The notes beneath the pieces were generated by a model. That model was not told where the DNA came from, did not search any database, and was given only the letters and a program-made list of their open reading frames with translations. A stretch of 64,000 nucleotides of DNA from an uncultured Bacteroidota bacterium. Its GTDB lineage: Bacteria; Bacteroidota; Bacteroidia; B-17B0; Aurantibacillaceae. Positions within the stretch are counted from its first letter, which is position 1, and each line of letters opens with the position of its first letter. This document shows positions 44,581 through 53,356 of this stretch, in pieces. Made by a program: the position numbers and the translations under genes. The DNA is taken from the NCBI GenBank assembly GCA_903893815.1, contig CAITNS010000043.1, positions 186,001 through 250,000 on the forward strand. The letters are read 5' to 3'.

Positions 44581-44856
44581 TGATGAAAACGATTTTGTTT
44601 ACACTATTTCTCTACTTTGTTTTCTTACAAAAAAGCACAATTACCAGATGCAAAAATAATTTTTGATTAACCAAAAAAAAATTGAAGGTTACTTTTTTAT
44701 ATCACCGATTAGTGTTAACGGTTCTTCCACGAAAATAGCGCCTCTTAATAAAGCAACGGTTCTAAATGCAAAAGGGGATTTGTTTATTATTTTAATGTAT
44801 TTATTGGCAATGATTTTAAAATACAGTCTAGTGGTGTATTAACTGTATGGCATTAA
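44580..44856 (+). pseudogene. Decayed N-terminal fragment of an arylsulfotransferase (ASST)-like gene
   Basis: ATG at 44580 gives a signal-peptide-like start (MMKTILFTLFLYFVFLQKS) that stops at 44664-44666. Coherent protein continues in other frames: QLPDAKIIF; then KKKIEGYFFISPISVNGSS and TKIAPLNKATVLNAKGD; then VYYFNVFIGNDFKIQSSGVL ending TVWH and stop at 44856. Read together they resemble the start of secreted ASST-like proteins of Bacteroidota (GYFF-x-x-P, NG-x-VVYY, DFK-x-Q-x-x-G). At least two frame breaks and loss of the rest make it a pseudogene. Sequencing error seems unlikely because the C-terminal part is absent as well. Confidence 0.6.
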
Positions 44857-45461
44857 TCTCCTATCAGAATTAAGCGTATAGTTTTAAAAATAATTTTAAT
44901 GTCTAATCCTACACTCCATTTTTTAATATAAAATATATCCAATCTAACTCGGTTAGCAATCATCATTTTATTTTTGATTTCACCTCTATAGCCCATTACT
45001 TGAGAAAGCCCTGTGATGCCTGGTTTTACATGCAAGCGGTTCATGTAGTCATCAACAATTTCAGAGTAAGCTTCCGTATGAAACAGCATATGCGGACGTG
45101 GACCAATAATAGACATATCGCCATAAATAACATTAAAAAATTGGGGTAATTCATCAAGGCTAAATTTTCGTATAAATCTTCCAGCACTTGTAATTCGGCT
45201 ATCATTTTCTAAGGCTTGTTTACTGTGCGCATCATTATTAACATACATACTCCTTAGTTTAATGCAGTTAAAAGCTACTCCATTTTTTCCACTTCTTGAT
45301 TGAATAAAAAATACAGGACCAGGTGAGGTTATCTTTATAAATAATGCCAATAATGGTATAAGCCAAGATAATAACAATATGATTACTAATAAAGACACAA
45401 CCAAATCGCAGTTGCGTTTTAATTTCGCATTTATTTTATTCTCTAAAGGTGAAATGACCAT
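44853..45461 (-). CDS. Short-form initiating phosphoglycosyl transferase (bacterial sugar transferase)
   Basis: The 202-residue monotopic PGT has one N-terminal hydrophobic segment (20-42), GPVFFIQSRSGKNG, FNCIKLRSM, the catalytic Asp103-Glu104 in SLDELPQFFNV, and GDMSIIGPRPH with KPGITGLSQV. It lacks the N-terminal helices and CoA-binding-like domain of WcaJ/WbaP-type enzymes. It transfers a sugar phosphate to undecaprenyl phosphate, starting repeat-unit synthesis. It ends the minus-strand arm of the glycan locus. Confidence 0.93.
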   Translation of the reverse strand: MVISPLENKINAKLKRNCDLVVSLLVIILLLSWLIPLLALFIKITSPGPVFFIQSRSGKNGVAFNCIKLRSMYVNNDAHSKQALENDSRITSAGRFIRKFSLDELPQFFNVIYGDMSIIGPRPHMLFHTEAYSEIVDDYMNRLHVKPGITGLSQVMGYRGEIKNKMMIANRVRLDIFYIKKWSVGLDIKIIFKTIRLILIGD

Positions 45462-45509
45462 AATTAATTACAGTGTATAAATTTACTGTTTTGAATTGAT
45501 GAAATACAA

Positions 45510-46769
45510 CTAATTGTTTTCAGAATGTTTTGAATGAGTATTTATGTTGTAAAATAGTAATGTAAAGAATAAGAAAACGACAACACCCTTATTAACTGAA
45601 AGAACAGACTCTGTTATAAAGAAAAAAATAAATAGTAATATACACTGTAACGCAAGATAATTATTAGTTACCCACGCTTTTTTTAAATATAATATTAGCA
45701 GCATCAGAAATATAATTAATCCAATAATTCCGAGAGATAATAGCACTTCGATGTATTGATTATGTGGGCCATATCCAAGATACCCAGTGTCTTTAAGCTC
45801 TAGATTTCCGGTATAAATACCATTTCGCTTGTATTTTTCGTTGAGTAAGTCTTGAAAATCTCCAGTATGTGCGCCCATCAACCAACCCTTATTCTCTTTG
45901 ATAATTTCTTTTGAAAACCTCCAAAAAACTAAACGTAAAGATGTTCCGGTAAAAGGCGTGTCGTATCTAAACGTATCTTGTTTAATCACCGACATATTTG
46001 AATTAACTTCAAGAGCGATTCTTTCTTTCACTTTTGGAACACCAACTCCTACAAAAAACATACTAACTAGTATGATGGATGAAGCTAATAGGGCTTGAAG
46101 ACGACTCAGTTTTTTGAACGCAGAAATTATTAAACTTAAGCACAAGCACACAAGCATCATTTTTGAATTTAGCAAAACACAAAATATAATAAGTGAAATA
46201 CTTGCGGTTGCAATTAAGACTTTATGATACTCCTTTGAAAAGTATAATGCAATGTGCAAAGCTATAATACAGTATGAAGCCATATATACAGCATTCATAT
46301 TTAACACTGTAGTTAATTTCTGATAAAAAAATAGTTCTAACTCCCTACTATTAAATAAAACTTGATAGAACGCATATCCTATACATATTATAAAAGCTAG
46401 TAGTACTCCTAAAACAAAGAGTTTGCAAATTTTTTTAATTTCTGATGTTGAAACAGGGAAAGCAAAAATAAGTAAGGGTAGAATAATAAATGAAGCTTTC
46501 CGTTCTATAATAGCAAAGCCTTCGTGTTGATTTTTACTAAAGAAGGTACTAATTATGTATAATAAGAATAACAGCCATAATAATATTACATATAAGTTTT
46601 TCGAAGCATTTTGCACTGCTTTAATAAGAGACCCTTGAAATATTAAAAGTGCTATGCATAAGATAATTAATGTTGAATTCAGAATTATTGGAAACGGCAA
46701 TGTAAAGGCAATTAGCCCCAGCAGTAGGACGTGAATTTTTCGGTATCTATTTTCCTCAAAAAATTTCAT
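45510..46769 (-). CDS. O-antigen ligase/polymerase family membrane protein
   Basis: The 419-residue protein has about 11-12 helices and a large periplasmic loop (about 255-325), followed by YLGYGPHNQYIEVLLSLGIIGLIIFLMLL. The GPHNQYIE-x-x-x-x-x-G-I-x-G motif is characteristic of the WaaL/Wzy ligase family. It may ligate the finished polymer or polymerise repeats. A second such protein is at 49710-50957. It overlaps the upstream glycosyltransferase by 4 bp. Confidence 0.85.
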   Translation of the reverse strand: MKFFEENRYRKIHVLLLGLIAFTLPFPIILNSTLIILCIALLIFQGSLIKAVQNASKNLYVILLWLLFLLYIISTFFSKNQHEGFAIIERKASFIILPLLIFAFPVSTSEIKKICKLFVLGVLLAFIICIGYAFYQVLFNSRELELFFYQKLTTVLNMNAVYMASYCIIALHIALYFSKEYHKVLIATASISLIIFCVLLNSKMMLVCLCLSLIISAFKKLSRLQALLASSIILVSMFFVGVGVPKVKERIALEVNSNMSVIKQDTFRYDTPFTGTSLRLVFWRFSKEIIKENKGWLMGAHTGDFQDLLNEKYKRNGIYTGNLELKDTGYLGYGPHNQYIEVLLSLGIIGLIIFLMLLILYLKKAWVTNNYLALQCILLFIFFFITESVLSVNKGVVVFLFFTLLFYNINTHSKHSENN

Positions 46770-47848
46770 GTTTGCTCAAATACTTTTACATAGGCACTAC
46801 TGATGTTTTTCCAGCTATACACATTTTTTATTTTGACCTCGTTATTTTTTAAGGCAATATCTTTTTTTTCTGTAGGGATAAATTGCTGAATAACGCCCCG
46901 CACTTCTTTAGGTGTACTAAAATACAAGGCGTCGTTTTCTAAGACATATTCGTTGAACTCATTTCTGTGAGCGCAAATAAAAGCACCGGATGCCATTGCT
47001 TCGAGAAGAGACGGATTAGTTCCTCCCACAGAGTGTCCGTGAAAATATATGTTCGAATAAAAACGTAATTGATTTAATATATCTATATCATAAATGGACT
47101 CTAAAAACAAAATAGAGAAGTTGGTATATGTTTTTTTAAGATATTGACCAAAAGACGTTTTTGTTGAACCTATTATAACCAATGAGTTTTTTGAATTTGA
47201 CTCGAGATACCCTTTTATGATTGTTTCAATATTGTTTTCAGGTTCCATTCGGGCAATAACCAGGTAATAAGAAAAAGGTTCAAGATTGAATTTTGTTAAG
47301 ATACTTTTACCTGGCACATTAAAAACGTTTGCGCCGTAAGGTATGTAGGTCGATTCTTTTTTGTATTCATTTTTTAGATAATTTTGTATACCTTTTGAGT
47401 CAGCAACTAATATATCGCTATACTTAGCGGCCCATTTCTCGGCTTGTTTTAAAAATAATTTTGTAAATCTTCCATATTTACTGCGTTTCCATTCCAGACC
47501 ATCCATGTTTGTGACGATTTTCGATTTTTTTGGAAACAAGAAAGACCATACAGAGCTACTAGTATATCCTAGTTGTAAGATAATATCATATTGCTGTTTA
47601 CGGCAGTGTAAAATGCAATTTAAATCATAAATAAATTGCCCAGCAGTTCCTAATTTATTTTCAGGATCAGTACAGTGAACAATTTTGACATTATGAAATT
47701 TAGTTTCTTGATATGGATGTAATGATGAGTTGTATACCGTAATATCATAACCATCGTTCGATAAGATTACTGATAAGTATTCGGCCAGCTGTTCAAAACC
47801 ACCATAGTTATTGGGAATTCCACGTGTTCCAATGATTGCGATTTTCAT
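46766..47848 (-). CDS. Glycosyltransferase, DUF1972/GT4-type
   Basis: From the preferred ATG at 47846-47848 (MKIAIIGTRGIPNNYGGFEQ) the protein has about 360 residues; an in-frame TTG lies 13 codons upstream. The GTRGIP-x-x-YGGFE motif, NMDGLEWKRSKYGRFTK and HGHSVGGTNPSLLEAMASG, with the GT-B nucleotide-sugar Glu, mark the DUF1972/rhamnosyltransferase-like group. Predicted cytoplasmic sugar transfer to the lipid-linked repeat unit. Confidence 0.9.
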   Translation of the reverse strand: MKIAIIGTRGIPNNYGGFEQLAEYLSVILSNDGYDITVYNSSLHPYQETKFHNVKIVHCTDPENKLGTAGQFIYDLNCILHCRKQQYDIILQLGYTSSSVWSFLFPKKSKIVTNMDGLEWKRSKYGRFTKLFLKQAEKWAAKYSDILVADSKGIQNYLKNEYKKESTYIPYGANVFNVPGKSILTKFNLEPFSYYLVIARMEPENNIETIIKGYLESNSKNSLVIIGSTKTSFGQYLKKTYTNFSILFLESIYDIDILNQLRFYSNIYFHGHSVGGTNPSLLEAMASGAFICAHRNEFNEYVLENDALYFSTPKEVRGVIQQFIPTEKKDIALKNNEVKIKNVYSWKNISSAYVKVFEQT

Positions 47849-47858
47849 TTGTAAACAA

Positions 47859-48632
47859 CTATTGGTTTTTGGCTGTACCACTGCCAAATAATTTATTTTT
47901 AATTTTTACAGCTGGATCATAGATGCTTGCTAAAAATTGTTTAACAGGTTTCCCTTCTCCAACATGCCAATCGGTTGTACGTGGTTTTTCAACAATATAT
48001 TGATGTTTCATATAAGCGTAGGAGGCAATAGATGTTCTGAACATGCCATCTGGAAAATTTGTCACATCATACCCGTGCAGTGTGTAATTATTAGTTAACT
48101 GAATCACCATTCTATTAAAAGGTACTTCGATATCATTTGATTGGGAGGTTCGTAGATCTTGAATTTTTAAATGTCCGCCATATTCCGGCTTCCAGTCTTT
48201 ATTTAAGTACAATAATAAATTTAAATATCTGTACCAATTTTTATGTAATGAATGATAATTGAAATCAAGATGCATGTCGAGAAAACTTTTCTTTTTCCCT
48301 TGGTGAATTCCGCCACCATGAAACGCTTTATCAATAAATACTTCTTGGTTTGTTATATATTTTAAAAAAGATTTAAATTCTTCCGATAATAAATCGTTGT
48401 GTAGTTCTGCAAATAGAGGAGAGATTGCACTAAATTTAGATTTTTCGAATTTATTGGCTGCAAATACATAATCCCTGCTTTTGGTTTGTATTTCAGGAAG
48501 TTCTTTATGAAGCTGTTCTAATTTTTCTTTTTCGCAAAAATCATCTATTACTAGATGAGGAAAAGGCTTTGCTAATAAAAACTCTAGTCTATGCTTTTCC
48601 TTATTTTTTGTTAGCTCATCTAATCGTATCAT
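47859..48632 (-). CDS. 2OG-Fe(II) oxygenase superfamily protein
   Basis: The 257-residue double-stranded beta-helix protein has the facial triad His121-x-Asp123 (DMHLDFNYH) and His186 (NNYTLHGYD), and the 2-oxoglutarate-binding Arg199 (MFRTSIASYAY). This is the prolyl-4-hydroxylase-like arrangement. Its place between two glycosyltransferases suggests hydroxylation or oxidation of a glycan, glycolipid or related acceptor. It overlaps the upstream gene by 17 bp. Confidence 0.88.
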   Translation of the reverse strand: MIRLDELTKNKEKHRLEFLLAKPFPHLVIDDFCEKEKLEQLHKELPEIQTKSRDYVFAANKFEKSKFSAISPLFAELHNDLLSEEFKSFLKYITNQEVFIDKAFHGGGIHQGKKKSFLDMHLDFNYHSLHKNWYRYLNLLLYLNKDWKPEYGGHLKIQDLRTSQSNDIEVPFNRMVIQLTNNYTLHGYDVTNFPDGMFRTSIASYAYMKHQYIVEKPRTTDWHVGEGKPVKQFLASIYDPAVKIKNKLFGSGTAKNQ

Positions 48633-49713
48633 GATTTAAAATAGTTTGATAAGCCTCGTGCGTTATTTTTGCAGCGACTTTCCAAGTAAAGTTATTAAAA
48701 ATTTTGGATTGTAACGTTGAAGATGCATCTTTATTCCATGACTTTTCAACGGCAGTTCTTATTGATTGTAAATCGTCGGGTTCGCAATATTCAACCATAT
48801 TATCAAAATACTCTTCCACATCGCCACGGCGGCCAACTACTAAATTGCAACCCATTGCGCCTGCCTCCAAATTACTTAAGCCTGTGGTTTCAAACCAACT
48901 GGCAAGCACATGCACTTTAGCGCAGCTGTAATATTTAAGCAGTTGTTCCTGAGGGATAAAATCAATGAATTGCATGCGTGAATTAGCCTCCGCTTTACAC
49001 TGTTCGTAATAGCTTTTTTGATTTGGGGCAGAGGCACCAATAAAGATCACGTTATAGTTTGTCTCCTTTAAAGCTCTGATCACATTTAACTGATTCTTAT
49101 TACCCTCTATACGACCAACACAGATAATAAGATCTCGCTTTGTTTCTTCTTTTTGTTGAAATAAAGTTTCGTCAATAGCATTAGGAACAAACGTGTATTT
49201 TTTATAGATGCCATAATCTTTATACAACCTTCTGAATTCGCTGTTCGAATTTGGCAATAGTATTTCGGCATTTTTTAAGATATGAATAACCGAAGCTCTA
49301 TGGCCCTTTAGAAAGAATCGTCTAGAACTTACCTTTTCTCCTTTCAGAATAAATTTAGCGAGGGTTTTAAAATATTCAACAGCATCACGGCTAAATACCT
49401 TACTTAGTTTTCCAATCAGATCATTTCGGTGGTATTTATCATATTCCCTGTAATCAACATAAATGGGCGATAACACATAAGGTAATTTTGACTTGTATAG
49501 ATGTCCTAAAATATCTTCGGGATCAATAACATTAAAAAAGTGCAGTAAGTTATAATTATTATAATTGATAGTTCCTTCGGTATAAATATCAACTTCAATG
49601 TCTAGCTTTTTAAGATATTCAGCCGTTTTCATAATCTGAACCGTATCGCCGCCCCGAGCAGAATATAGATTAGGTCTTGTAATCATTAGCACTTTTATTC
49701 TGTCCGTCTTCAT
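48616..49713 (-). CDS. Glycosyltransferase family 4 protein
   Basis: The 365-residue GT-B enzyme has RPNLYSARGGDTVQIMKTAEYL at the N-terminus and the C-terminal donor-binding region with ICVGRIEGNKNQLNVIRAL and SWFETTGLSNLEAGAMGCNLVV, the ESFG/E-x7-E type motif of GT4. It overlaps the polymerase-like gene upstream by 4 bp and the oxygenase gene by 17 bp. Confidence 0.92.
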   Translation of the reverse strand: MKTDRIKVLMITRPNLYSARGGDTVQIMKTAEYLKKLDIEVDIYTEGTINYNNYNLLHFFNVIDPEDILGHLYKSKLPYVLSPIYVDYREYDKYHRNDLIGKLSKVFSRDAVEYFKTLAKFILKGEKVSSRRFFLKGHRASVIHILKNAEILLPNSNSEFRRLYKDYGIYKKYTFVPNAIDETLFQQKEETKRDLIICVGRIEGNKNQLNVIRALKETNYNVIFIGASAPNQKSYYEQCKAEANSRMQFIDFIPQEQLLKYYSCAKVHVLASWFETTGLSNLEAGAMGCNLVVGRRGDVEEYFDNMVEYCEPDDLQSIRTAVEKSWNKDASSTLQSKIFNNFTWKVAAKITHEAYQTILNHDTIR

Positions 49714-50957
49714 GTTTTAGGATTGGGTAACCGGTTAACATTAAACTCAGGAAAAATATTTGTAAACGCAAAGATCCAAATAACATATTCTACAATATTG
49801 GTAATATAACTTCCCGTAAACTGATAAATAAAAATGAATAGGAATAATGACAACTGTAAATAATTTTTATTGACTCCCGTTTTAAAAAATAAATAGAAAA
49901 TAACGGTAAACCTTACTATGATTCCCATAATTCCAAAAATAGCTAAGGTTTCGGCAAATGTATTTGGAATACGATATACGTCCAGTTTGCCCCAATAAGC
50001 GAAATGAGTGTGCATAATATCGGGCAGTAATAATTTTACCTGACCTAAGCCACAACCAAACCAAATGCTTTTTTTACAAGCTACTAGCCATGCAATTTGA
50101 AAAGCTTCAACGGTTCTGCCTCGCGAGGATGTATCATATCCCATGAAGATATTTGTAATTCTTACTACGGGAAGACTGGTTGGAAAGAAAATAAAAAGGA
50201 TAATTGCCGTTAAAACAGTAAGAACTATAATGGCAGCCATAAGATTAAATAGGGCACGGTGCTTTACAAAAAGGTGTCGGTTAAACCATGCCATGATTAC
50301 TGCTGTGATTATTGTGCCACCAAGAACGCCAAAAGAAAGAGATAACAAAAAAGGTAATATAACAATTAGCAAGATCATTCGTTTGTTCTTTAACTTTTTA
50401 TTAAAACCAATCTCAAATAAAAAATAATAGGCAATAGGTATTAACAGTAGCGCATAATAAGAGGATTCGAACGTAAGTAAGGATAAACGCGTAAAAGGAT
50501 TTTGGGTTGTGAACAGATTAGTATACCAGAATAATTTTTGATAGCTGTAATCCATGAAATAAAAAGGGATTGCTATAAGTATCAGAATAAAGTTAAAGAT
50601 CAGAATCTTTCGTATCAAATCTTTTAGACTGCTATACCTGGAAATGTAAATATAAGCACTGAGTACAAAAATAGTTGTACTTGCAAAAAGAATATGCGAA
50701 ATGACAAATGTTTTGAGATCAACTCCCATCATATAGTGAATGATGGAAAACGGTAAAACAATCAATAGGGGGTAAATCAAATAACGAATAAATCCCTTAT
50801 TATAAATCCAGACAAGAAAAAACGGACTAAGAATATTGGTATATAATAAGCCGCCTTTTAAACCAACTGAATTAAAGAAAAAATAAAGGTAGGCTACAAG
50901 TTTTTGTAACGACACCTTCAGAGAAAATCGTAAATTATCAGTCTTACTTGTTTCCAA
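49710..50957 (-). CDS. Wzy-like O-antigen polymerase/ligase membrane protein
   Basis: The 415-residue protein has about 10-12 helices. A periplasmic loop after TM8 holds GYDTSSRGRTVEAFQIAW and WFGCGLGQVKLLLPD, with PNTFAETLAIFGIMGIIVRF behind it, a Wzy/WaaL-like topology. Sequence alone does not decide polymerase versus ligase. Proximity to the flippase (14-bp overlap) favours polymerase, leaving 45510-46769 as ligase. Confidence 0.75.
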   Translation of the reverse strand: METSKTDNLRFSLKVSLQKLVAYLYFFFNSVGLKGGLLYTNILSPFFLVWIYNKGFIRYLIYPLLIVLPFSIIHYMMGVDLKTFVISHILFASTTIFVLSAYIYISRYSSLKDLIRKILIFNFILILIAIPFYFMDYSYQKLFWYTNLFTTQNPFTRLSLLTFESSYYALLLIPIAYYFLFEIGFNKKLKNKRMILLIVILPFLLSLSFGVLGGTIITAVIMAWFNRHLFVKHRALFNLMAAIIVLTVLTAIILFIFFPTSLPVVRITNIFMGYDTSSRGRTVEAFQIAWLVACKKSIWFGCGLGQVKLLLPDIMHTHFAYWGKLDVYRIPNTFAETLAIFGIMGIIVRFTVIFYLFFKTGVNKNYLQLSLFLFIFIYQFTGSYITNIVEYVIWIFAFTNIFPEFNVNRLPNPKT

Positions 50958-52383
50958 ATTTTAAAAAGGATGGTTTGTAATAGAACAGGTAAATACTTAT
51001 TGGCAGCATAACACATGCAATTATTTTTATCGGCAGGTTGCAATCCATAATAAACGGGATGAAACATAATGAAGGAACAATAACTTTAATTCCATTTAAT
51101 AAAGAGTGCATATTAAAAAAATATTTGTGAAAATAATAATATTGAAATATCATGATGAGCCCAGTAGAGATAATTAATCCCCACAATAAACCAATAATGC
51201 CAAAGAAATGAAAACCAAGCGGCATGGCCACCAAATGAAAGGTCCTTAGAACTCCTTCAAACAAAGAGTTATAATAGGGCTTGTTAGATGCATTGATGAA
51301 TTGATACGGAATAATTGTTAAAAGTAAAAATGCAATGTAAACCAGATATAGATTTATATATTCGATACTATTATTAAATTTTTCTTCGCCAAGCCACAAT
51401 TTAAAAACCAGGTCGCCAGATAGTAACAGAATAAATATAATAAACCATCCTGCAGAATTAATGACAAAGCGTGAGTTGTAATACAACTGCAAGGTATCTT
51501 TGTTAAGGCTTTGCTCATAAGCTACTTTTGGAAACATAAAACTTCCGAGTGCTGTCAGGGCGTTATGTATCTGGCTGCCGATCAACGAAGCAAGGGAATA
51601 TAAACCCAGTATTTTTAAATTGGTAAAATAACCAACTACTATCCTATCGCTTAAAAAACCAAGTAAGCCAATAACAGATTGAAGCCAGTACCAGAACTGA
51701 TCTTTACTTGCAACAGCTTTGTTTGTGCTTAAGCGAGGCATGAAATTAAGGAAAGAGAAATGTTTCTTTATAATAATAAGCTGTATTAAAACATGAATCA
51801 CATTGATTAAAACGGTACTCAAAAAAATAATATATAGCGGATAACCACAAGCTGCAAGCAAAATACTGACCAATACAACGCTATTTTTGGAAAACAAAGA
51901 AAGCTGCGCCGAAATATCAAAGCGCTCGTAACCTTTTAAAATGCTTAATAAGATCATCTCGCAAAATTTAACACCTGTTGATGTAAAAGCCAGGATCAAT
52001 ACCAAGCGGGTAGAATCAATCAAATGTTGAGGAATATGAAACCAATATTCCACAAATCCTGACCTGGAAATAGCAATGCCGAGAATAACAGCAAAGAGAA
52101 ATATCAGCAAAGCTTGCGACCAGTTTCGGTTTATTCTCTGCGTGATCAGGGATGTGTTTTGGAAAGCCCGATTACCGGAAATGATCTTTATAGTGGACTC
52201 ACCCAGCCCAAAATTCAGTACATACATGAACTGGTTGATAGTAGACACCATCATCCAAATACCATATTGTTCATATCCTAGATGTTTAATGAAAACCGGA
52301 GTAGCAAGAATCATCATCACTGGGTAAATGCCCAGATCTAATACGCTCCAAATGGTATTCTTTTTCAACTGCCGTGTAATCAC
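50944..52383 (-). CDS. Polysaccharide flippase (Wzx/PST family)
   Basis: The 479-residue protein has about 12-14 helices. It starts RQLKKNTIWSVLDLGIYPVMMILATPVFIKHLGYEQYGIWMMV, the recognisable N-terminus of O-antigen/teichoic-acid export proteins. It flips undecaprenyl-linked repeats across the inner membrane. It is the first gene of the minus-strand arm, divergent from the Wzz-like gene. Confidence 0.92.
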   Translation of the reverse strand: MITRQLKKNTIWSVLDLGIYPVMMILATPVFIKHLGYEQYGIWMMVSTINQFMYVLNFGLGESTIKIISGNRAFQNTSLITQRINRNWSQALLIFLFAVILGIAISRSGFVEYWFHIPQHLIDSTRLVLILAFTSTGVKFCEMILLSILKGYERFDISAQLSLFSKNSVVLVSILLAACGYPLYIIFLSTVLINVIHVLIQLIIIKKHFSFLNFMPRLSTNKAVASKDQFWYWLQSVIGLLGFLSDRIVVGYFTNLKILGLYSLASLIGSQIHNALTALGSFMFPKVAYEQSLNKDTLQLYYNSRFVINSAGWFIIFILLLSGDLVFKLWLGEEKFNNSIEYINLYLVYIAFLLLTIIPYQFINASNKPYYNSLFEGVLRTFHLVAMPLGFHFFGIIGLLWGLIISTGLIMIFQYYYFHKYFFNMHSLLNGIKVIVPSLCFIPFIMDCNLPIKIIACVMLPISIYLFYYKPSFLKFGNK

Positions 52384-52404
52384 TGGTATGGTTTAGGTAA
52401 CAAA

Positions 52405-52412
52405 CAAAAATA
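52405..52412 (-). promoter_or_regulatory. Promoter -7 element TATTTTTG upstream of the flippase gene
   Basis: TATTTTTG matches TAnnTTTG, 22 bp before the flippase start, in the 126-bp divergent region between the two arms of the glycan locus. The -33 box is poor. No clear consensus promoter was seen for the plus-strand arm. Confidence 0.4.
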
Positions 52413-52509
52413 TACATATTTATCTCAAATAATGAATAAATACTACTTCATTTATCAGTATATTTACCTAAATATCTTAACACTAAAAAAGATTTAAAAC
52501 CAGATTGCA

Positions 52510-53349
52510 ATGACGGAGCAAAAAGACGATATTATTGATTTTACAGCCATTATTAATCGGGTGAAATACCCTTTCGTTTTATTAAAAAAGCATTATAAAC
52601 TATCTTTGGTATATGTTTTTGTAGCGGTTACTCTTTCTCTTGTCTTAAAACTGACATTGCCGCCGGTATACTCAGGATCTTTTATTATTAAATCCAATGA
52701 AGATAAAGATTTGTACTTTTTAAATATGTTAATGGATCTTCAGTCATTAGTGAAAGATAATGATCATACCGGGACAGCAAGAGAGTTAAATGTGCCCGAA
52801 ATTGACGCTGCCCTTTTAAAAAAGATAACATTAGACCTTATTTTCAATTCGAGAGGTACTGATAGTAGCAAGGCCGTGGTTATTACCTTTAACATGAGTG
52901 AACAGAACAAGTTCATAGGATTACAAGACGCATTGATTTCTTACCTTGAAAATAATCCTCACTATCAAAAATTGAGGGGCATGCGAATCTCAAATATTGA
53001 CAACCTTTCGAAAAAAATAACACGAGATATCATAGAAATGGATAGTGTGAAAAAAATTATTATTGATAATATCAAACCTGCCGTCACAAGTGGAAATGGA
53101 TTGGTTTACAATGTGCCTGTGGACCCTTACAAAGCTTATGAAATCAACATGGCAAGGTATAAAGAGCAGTTAGGGCTAATTAACAAACAAAAAGATCAGA
53201 GCAGTTTTGAATTAATGAAAACATGTGTAGTTAGTAAAAAACCGATCTGGCCAAAGTTGAGTATGCTAGTATTACTACTTGTTCCTATCTCTTTACTAGT
53301 TTTTGCAATTCACGCTCATATAAAAGAGAATAATAATCTCATTAAATAA
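52510..53349 (+). CDS. Wzz-like chain-length determinant protein
   Basis: The 279-residue protein has two membrane helices (about 35-52 and 248-268) around a mostly periplasmic region with coiled-coil potential (ISNIDNLSKKITRDIIEMDSV). The LPPVYSGSFIIKS segment just after TM1 is typical of Wzz/PCP proteins. It lacks the cytoplasmic BY-kinase domain. It is the first gene of the plus-strand arm, 7 bp before the first radical SAM gene, so chain-length control and the radical SAM genes share an operon. Confidence 0.8.
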   Translation: MTEQKDDIIDFTAIINRVKYPFVLLKKHYKLSLVYVFVAVTLSLVLKLTLPPVYSGSFIIKSNEDKDLYFLNMLMDLQSLVKDNDHTGTARELNVPEIDAALLKKITLDLIFNSRGTDSSKAVVITFNMSEQNKFIGLQDALISYLENNPHYQKLRGMRISNIDNLSKKITRDIIEMDSVKKIIIDNIKPAVTSGNGLVYNVPVDPYKAYEINMARYKEQLGLINKQKDQSSFELMKTCVVSKKPIWPKLSMLVLLLVPISLLVFAIHAHIKENNNLIK

Positions 53350-53356
53350 ATTTTCA

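Noticed and set aside
44580-44666. 28-residue peptide as a genuine small secreted peptide.
   Set aside because: Coherent protein continues in the other frames directly after it, so it is better read as the start of a broken gene.
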